Shown: positions 57,582 to 64,000 of the stretch, piece by piece
Layout of the letters: each line of letters starts with the position of its first letter
Numbering within the stretch: the first letter of the stretch is position 1
Assembly: GCA_000349905.1 (NCBI GenBank)
Contig: KB722738.1
Span: 3,790-67,789, forward strand
Source of the DNA: Volvariella volvacea V23
Lineage: Eukaryota > Basidiomycota > Agaricomycetes > Agaricales > Pluteaceae
Length of the DNA: 64,000 nucleotides
Direction of reading: 5' to 3'
Notes under the pieces: generated by a model
Told to the model about the DNA's origin: nothing
What the model saw: only the letters and a program-made list of their open reading frames with translations
Databases searched by the model: none
Position numbers and translations under genes: made by a program

Positions 57582-58864
57582 GGTTCAGGTCCTTATTCGG
57601 GGTTGTCATTGGGCTGAGCGGACGGTGTAGTCTTTGGTTATTTTTTTATATTTAGTACCACGCATTTTGCGATTATGTGTATAGTTATTGGAATTAAGGT
57701 CGCTTTGGGTCGACCATCTGTAATTATAATTATCATCCATAAGCTCTGCGTTTATCACAACCACCTTGATGCAGTATGAGTTGTCTGTTCCACATTGAAA
57801 CCATCCTGCACAATCATGGATGTCTGCCTTTTGCTCAGTCTGAAAGCAATTAATCCGAACCCCATTCTGCAATTGATATCAGTCCGATTATTTGCCGATA
57901 GCACAACATTGACGCAGGCCATCACTACCAATGCACCCACCTCGCACGGGTTACACAAAATGACAAAATATCTGACGAGTTGCTCACGACTTCCGCACCG
58001 CCATCGTTCTGCATTGAGGATGCTGAGCTCACCGCATCGGTAAATTCGTTGGTATGTTATAGTGCATAATTGTACCAAGACCAACAACCCTAATGTAAGT
58101 CTGTTATACGCATCTCCGATGATCATGGTGTATGATCTCGTGAGCGCACAGGTGCTGAATCAATGTATTGTTGGTCCAATTTTGTAACTTTGTGGGCATA
58201 CGATTGCCGTAAGCCTCGTTACAACTGCTGCTTTCGCGAAGTCATCCTCATTCATCATCGTCATCGTCCTGCTTCTACGGAGTGGCTATATGCGTTCAGA
58301 AATGGAGCATTGGCCCAAAGTGGTCATGGTGTTTTAGGCGAGATAATGGTAAGCACGTTACACTACGATCCTCTCCTTTGTCAACACCTTTCTCATACTT
58401 TAAACGCCGTCGGGTTCCCCATCCTCTCTGATGGAAAGGTCTGCTCCAGAATGTCAAATTTCACAGCTCACAATTGCTTTATTGGTCCAAACAAGCAATA
58501 GCTAGGGACGGCTGTTGTTAATGAGGTTGGGGTTGAGGGGGAGTCGAGAGATCACGAAACCCGCTTAGTAGAACCTCTCTACAGCATGTTTGCAATGCGT
58601 TCGTAGGTGGATCAACCCAGAACTGATCAGAACAGTATCGTTTATGGGCTACACGCAGCAGTGGGGGTCCACCTTGAGGCGTGCAGCCAGGCTGTACGAA
58701 ATCTGTCCTTCATTAGACTTCGATTGTGACTTCAGACTGTGGAAGCAGTATAAAACTACTAGTTGATGACTGCTCCACCATTTCATTCTATCCCCTGCAT
58801 TTGAGAGTAGACCCTTCGGCGTGCTGGTGGCCGCTATCTCCTCTGTTATTCCTAACTATATATC
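57582..58864. other. Intergenic between NYN copies 1 and 2
   Basis: No intact gene or clear degenerate NYN copy was seen in this 1.28 kb. A TATA-like tataaaa at 58749-58755 lies 116 bp before the next ATG. Confidence 0.5.
58749..58755 (+). promoter_or_regulatory. TATA box of NYN copy 2
   Basis: tataaaa 116 bp upstream of the ATG at 58865. NYN copy 3 has a similar but weaker tataag about 123 bp upstream of its ATG (near 61839). Confidence 0.45.
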
Positions 58865-61169
58865 ATGTCCACTGCGAAGAATGTCTCGGTATTTTGGGAC
58901 CTCGGTACGTGATGCTCGTCAATTAATTCCGTGTTCTGCGGCTTATCTATGTCTATTCTCGCTATTCACATCATGAAACTATGGTATACCGGCATATAGG
59001 GAGCTATCCCTCATCCCCAGGTGTATCTGGGTATCAGATCATGAGCAATATTCGACGTGCCACTATTCCTTACGGGAATCTGACATCCGTCAAGGTCTAT
59101 GTGCCCGGATCGACATCTAGTAGAGACGCATACTCGCTCAAGAGGGAGCTAAGACTCTCTGGAGCTCAGATTGTGGACAACGGTGAAGATGACATGTCAA
59201 GTTCCACCGCATCGATGTTGGCAGGTAGGCCTCCTTGTTATCTTTCGTGCCCTGCCGTCGGAAGCTACAATGCATGCTAATTCGGAGATAACCACCCTTT
59301 ATCATCTTGCTTTCCATTTCTCTAGGTGATCTCTTCGCTTGTGCGATGGATCAGACCCTGCACACGATCATTCTGATCTCGAAGGATGTTGGTCTATCAT
59401 ATGGTATAGCGTTACTGCTGAACAGAAGACTTCCCCTGACTTTGGTAGTCCCAACGTATGGAATACATGAAAGCCTACGTGCCCACGCGACCGGCTTTCT
59501 CGATTGGGACACGGAGGTGGTTGGTTCGCCACAAGGGCGATCACCTGGTACCAGCCATGCGCCGCGATATCACAGTCAGCCTTCAACCGCCACCCTTTCT
59601 GCCCCTACGACAACCTTGACTTTCTCACGTCGAGGGACTTCTCCCTCCGTCACGAGGCGCGGAAGTCATAACGCTTTTAAGGATGCCGAGTCCAAACTAA
59701 ACGGGCTAACCACACAATCCCCTGTGCTTGTCGGCTATGCTCAATTAGCTCAAGTCGAACCACGAACATCTTTTCAGTCCTTCATAAGATCCGAATCTAA
59801 GACCCACTCTCGTCCTGACACGCCAGACTCTCCCCCACCTCCATCCACCATCTTTAGTAAGCAAAAGCATGTCTACAATATCCACAATGGTCACTATTCC
59901 ATCTCACATGGAGATGGGGATAATGACAAAGGGACGACTCGTGTTGAGGGCCAGGCACCGACCCCCCTTTCCCAGCTACGACAAGCGCCCAGCGATACAG
60001 TGCGGTCGCCAATTACCCAAAGGCACTCCCCATCTAGTCCTGGGGACAGTTTTCGTTCACATGACCCTTTAAATACCGTGAACATGCACCCTTTGACGAA
60101 TCCTGAGGCCATACGTTCTCCGTATGGGCCAAAGAAGCCCTCTTCGCAAGTCACCCTCGATACTCCGTCTGTTGTCAGTCACATCACCCTTACTCCAACA
60201 GATGGGGAATACCACGCAGACAATATAGCATCTACTGTTCGTGGTGGTCAAGGGGAAGCAATACAGCGTCCGACTTTCCAAAACCCTGAATTCATTTTCC
60301 CTGTCTATTCACCCTCTCGTAAAGAGAATCTCCCCGTTTATGATTTTCCTCTCAAAGAACCAATCAACAAGGTTTTCGAGGAGTCGCCGTGCTCTACACC
60401 CCGTCCTCGTGCAGCCGATCCCTCGAGGAGTCCCTCCCCCGCGGCCACTGCTATCTATCAAGGGAGCACTTCCAAGCCAACCGCTTCTCTACCACCGACG
60501 ACCACATACAGTGGTGGTACAGTATCTTCATTAAAACCACCTGCAATTGTTCCCACTGCGCTCCAGGGTCCTACAGAACGCCCGCCCACATTAACATTTG
60601 CGCCCCTATCTATGCCATCATCTTCCGCTGGTGCTACCCACTCCAATACTGGGCTCAATCCCAGCGCCTTTACATTCACTCCGGGCGGGGTGACTATTCC
60701 TGACCCTACCTCTCTTTATCCCGCACACAATATCCAGGTATCTATTTCTCCGGCCTCAGCAATTTCTCAGCCCACGGTTAAGACTCCGGTATTTTCTCCA
60801 CTTTCTCCTCAGCCTGAGGATGTGTCTGCCGACAAGGGGAAAAGTACCGCCATCCCCCCATCTGGACCGAAGGTGGTTGCGGCTCAACTCCCCAAAAAAG
60901 GGAGAGGGTACAAGCTAACGAAGGAGCAGTGCAAAAACCCCAGTGATCCTGCGCCGTTTGCGCCGTTGCTTCAGCAAATCAGGTTCATATGCCAGGGAAA
61001 AGACGTCCCAGCAGCACGTTCAGCCGTAGGGTCCTTCGGCCGGGGCAGGGATACGATCCTATCTGGTTTCGGAAATAGTTTCCAGAGATATGTTGCCGCT
61101 GCAATCCAAGCAGGTTTGATCGAGGAGGTCGGAAAGGACAAGGATCTGCGGTTGAAAACAGATAGCTAG
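58865..61169 (+). CDS. NYN-domain protein, copy 2 (substituted active site)
   Basis: Exons 58865-58904, 59000-59224 and 59326-61169 join in phase to 702 residues. The NYN domain starts VSVFWDLGSYPS and continues GYQIMSNIRRATIPYGNLTS, LKRELRLSGAQIVD, AGDLFACAMDQ and IILISKDVGLSYGIALLLNR. The second metal ligand Glu of the FWDxEN motif is replaced by Gly, and the terminal acidic pair is only partly kept (SKDVGL), so catalysis is doubtful. A ~380-residue Ser/Pro/Thr-rich disordered region follows. It contains a basic RGYKLTKEQCKNP patch and leads to a C-terminal helical domain (FAPLLQQIRFICQG through FQRYVAAAIQAGLIEEVG). Both introns fall at the same places and phases as in copies 1 and 3. It may bind RNA or protein without cutting. 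Confidence 0.85.
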
Positions 61170-61961
61170 GCGCCATCATAACGAATATTTCTCCTTCATC
61201 TTGCCTTTTTTATTGCTTCTCTGGTTTTTGGAGTTATGTTTGGTGTTGCTCATTTACTCATTCTTTCTGGTGTTGGTCACTCAAGCTCATCAATTGTGGC
61301 CTAGCTAGTTTCTCGTAGTAGTACAGACGCCTAGCTATCGGCACAGCCTCTCTTTGAACTGCCATGCCTGTTTTAACAGGCCTACATCCATACATAGTAA
61401 CGTAGTTCAAAAGAATTACAATCGGATTGCCAAAATTAATGATTTCCCCGGGTTCGGAGTCAGCAGGATGCACGTACCAGCTTTGCGATGGCAACAATGT
61501 CTTTATATAACGTTTCAACAAGATTCGATATCATGCAGATGCTTCTGGATATTCACAATTGCAAGCAAGGTCGAACTCGTTGAGATCGAACAAAGTCCCA
61601 GCTTCCCTTGAATATTTGTTCCAGTGTACGCGAAATACAACTCCAGGTTCAAACCACTTACCCGAGCCTGAGGACCTCAGCGGGGGCGAACCCATCTGTC
61701 CTTCAAGTATCAGCATGGCAGCAACGAGGTCTTCTTCGTCGAAGGCACTTGCCGCACTCATCAGCTTATGTGTAACAAATGCACACGCACTCGCACAATC
61801 GACCCTATTCAGCACTCAACACCCTAGGTCACTCCCACTATAAGGGTTGCGGCTTGACTTCTTGCATCATCAACCAGCCAACCTTCACCTGAGCCTCTAC
61901 CCACCCTTCGGAGATCTCTCTTTTATCTGGTTCTGGTCGCCCTCTCAACTGTTCGGGAACG
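61170..61961. other. Intergenic between NYN copies 2 and 3
   Basis: Two moderately long minus-strand frames lie here (61258-61521 and 61531-61815). The second includes a run MSAASAFDEEDLVAAMLILE and then a good splice donor, but no convincing continuation. A small minus-strand gene is possible but not supported enough to call. A TATA-like tataag sits near 61838-61843. Confidence 0.45.
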
Positions 61962-63755
61962 ATGGCCACCTATTCGCGCCAGGTCGCAGTCTTTTGGGAT
62001 GTCGGTCAGTGGGAATATAAAGTTTTCTCACCCTTGAATGGCTGTTAACGGGGTTTCTTGTACATGTACAACAGAGGATTGTCCACCGTTACCGGACATC
62101 AGTGGATACGATATAGTTAATAGCCTACGACGCGCTACCATTCCCTACGGGAATCTCACCAGTATCAAGGCATATTTCCGTTCCTCGACTATAAATGCAG
62201 GACAAGTACAAATCCATGTGCTTAAACGAGAGTTGCAGCTGGCTGGCGTGCAAATCGTTGAGATTTACGACAGCCAGCAGGAGGTGCCAGCAAATTCGTC
62301 CATCCTTATTGGTAAATACCCTTTTGCACGACTCTTATGTGTCATCTTATGCGCCTCCCTCTACTAGGTGATCTTTTTTCGCATTCTATGGACCAGTCGC
62401 CAGCGGCAATCATGTTAATTGCTGCAAATATCGATCTTTCATACGTCCTAGGCTTGCTCCGCAATAGGCGTCTTTCAGTGACTTTGGTGGCACCCCTAGA
62501 ACGGGTTCACGAGAGCCTCAAATTTCAAGCTACGGCTACACTCGACTGGTACAACGATGTATTGGGTGTACAGCGCCCTCAAGTTTCTCAGCATGCTGCG
62601 AATGGTGTATGGCCCGTCAACAATTCGCATCAACCCCAAGCCTCGACCACCTCATTTGGGTCCTATTCCTCCTCCAGGGACGAAGTTCGAGAGGAGGATA
62701 GAAACGACTCCTCAAAGGGTCCAAGCCTCATTCAACGCCCCGCCCCCCTTACTGTCATGAACTTAACACACACCTCCACTCAGTTCCAATCTCTTTTCAG
62801 TCAGCCCATCTTCCCACCAGCCGTTCCTATTACTGACGGTGCCCAACGCAATGGAAAGAACCCATATAGAACTTCTGATTCATGGCGGCCCTCCAGCAGC
62901 TCAACCCTCCGTTCTGTCCGCAGGTCTCGCAGTCGCAGTCCTCCTGCACCATTCGTGGCACAACAGAATCCTACCGAACACAGACATGAGTCTCCTTTAA
63001 GCGATCAATCAAGTGAGCAATTTCCGGCACTAGACAGTATGGCACCTTACAATCATCCACCAGGTCCACCTAGAAATCTGCCCTTGAACGAGGATAAACT
63101 GGCTCAACCTTTCCCTAGATGGCCAGTACACGCCGATGCACTTACCAGGGGCTTGTACACCGATCGACTCTCCGCACGTAGCTCACCCGATCTTGGTAGA
63201 CAAGCTCACCTCGATCCACAAACTCGACAGATCTCGCCACCCATGGCAGCTGTCACGTTGCCATTCCTTGTGCCACCCACGAGTCCACCGCCCATACATA
63301 ACCCGGCTGACCTCTCACTCCTATCACACCCAGACGAGCTAGCCTCAAACTCGATATTAAAAGCTATTGCTGCTCAAGCTCCAGGTCTATCTCCTCCGCC
63401 ACTTCCCGCTCATCTGCAACCAGGGTTGAGTTTTCCCATGGATTCTCAACCTGGCACCTCTGCTCACGCGCCTTTAATACCCTCTGAGACGCCGTCTCAT
63501 GCGAATACCCAGTTCAATGACCCCCAGTACCAGACCTTCCTTCCCTTAATCGCCAAACTCCAATCCCTGAGAAAGGCAGGCCGAGAACCAGCCAGTGCAT
63601 CCGATGCAGGAGCCATACGTGGAGACAAGAAGAAATTGTATCAGGCCGTGGGCGTATCCACTTTTACTCAGTACTTGGAAGCAGCGAGAAGGGCGGGTAT
63701 AGTGGAGCTAGAAGTCCTACCTACCCGAGAGACGATGGTAAAGTTAATCGTTTGA
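61962..63755 (+). CDS. NYN-domain protein, copy 3 (partly substituted active site)
   Basis: Exons 61962-62004, 62075-62311 and 62368-63755 join in phase to 555 residues. The NYN domain begins VAVFWDVEDCPPLPDISGYD, so the Asp and Glu of motif I are present. It continues NSLRRATIPYGNLTSIKAYF, LKRELQLAGVQIVE, IGDLFSHSMDQ and IMLIAANIDLSYVLGLLRNR. Here the acidic residue usual before this last helix is replaced (AANIDL). The long linker is Ser/Pro-rich and holds an Arg/Ser patch VRRSRSRSPPAP. The C-terminal helical domain is FLPLIAKLQSLRKAGRE through FTQYLEAARRAGIVELEV. Copy 3 is clearly closer to copy 2 than to copy 1. Activity and targets are unknown. Confidence 0.85.
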
Positions 63756-64000
63756 GGCTGCCTTGAGCCCTCTTTGCCCTCATGCAATTACATATTTTGA
63801 TATGTAGAGTGGTGTTACACTTAAGCTTGTTCGATACCCGCATCATGTAAAAGTCTCTGGTCACCGGAATTGGGTTGTACTATTACCATCGTTTTATTTA
63901 TTCTTGGGATCAAATGTGTGTATGTGCGCTTTTTGTATGCTTTTCCTAATCAAGTACCCTGGTGTTAGCCCACAATGCACAGGCGCTTCACATATTTCTG
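63756..64000. other. 3' flank of NYN copy 3
   Basis: T-rich, non-coding sequence to the window edge. Whether a fourth copy follows cannot be seen. Confidence 0.6.

Noticed and set aside
61258..61815. Two minus-strand frames between NYN copies 2 and 3
   Set aside because: Composition is partly coding-like, yet no acceptor gives a sensible continuation and there is no recognisable domain.
1..64000. tRNA, rRNA, CRISPR, insertion sequences or transposon proteins
   Set aside because: No B-box-like motif with a cloverleaf, no rRNA signature, no spaced direct repeats and no transposase or reverse-transcriptase motif was found by eye.

Overview
The window looks like nuclear DNA of a filamentous basidiomycete, probably an Agaricomycete. 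Genes are dense, face both ways and are cut by many small GT-AG introns, mostly 42-65 nt. Some genes carry microexons or GC-AG introns, and several promoters have TATA boxes. Protein families (UPF0187 bestrophin, Rsp5-type HECT ligase, TmpA-like membrane reductase, Mog1, Cms1, NYN proteins) fit a fungus. The species cannot be named from sequence alone. No tRNA, rRNA, transposon, CRISPR or viral element was recognised. An assembly gap of Ns lies at 39138-39237. All gene models below were spliced by hand and checked for reading phase where stated.

Layout. 1-3289 has no supported gene. 3290-7521(+) is an RRM-Pumilio RNA-binding protein; 8431-9202(+) a possibly myristoylated orphan protein; 9311-11302(-) a bestrophin-like anion channel. 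11768-15606(+) is a 15-exon gene with the architecture of the meiotic axis proteins SYCP2/Red1. 15767-20243(+) is an M1 aminopeptidase with a possible mitochondrial presequence and very small exons around the active site. 20360-22541(+) is the mRNA cap methyltransferase Abd1. 23813-26816(-) is the ubiquitin ligase Rsp5. 27302-29526(+) is an MIT/coiled-coil protein resembling Atg38/NRBF2. 30819-31570(-) Mog1 and 31774-34091(+) Ndc80 are divergent.

35601-38061(+) is a TmpA-like membrane flavo-reductase whose stop codon opens the last exon. 41360-43257(-) is an ERI1-type exonuclease and 43306-44368(+) Cms1, with 48 bp between their ATGs. 45304-48558(+) is splicing factor SF3A1/Prp21. 48559-52256 is gene-poor. 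Then come a Ser/Pro-rich protein (52257-53051,-), the tail-anchored E2 Ubc6 (53377-54732,-) and mitoribosomal protein mS37/Mrp10 (54958-55313,+).

The right end (56060-63755,+) holds the most unusual content: three tandem NYN-domain (PIN-like RNase fold) genes. They share two phase-1 introns at equivalent places, end in a similar C-terminal helical domain, and show different substitutions at active-site positions. Most other genes are housekeeping genes for RNA handling, ubiquitination and chromosome segregation, with no operon-like logic. The candidates for something undescribed are the NYN array and the putative meiotic axis protein.
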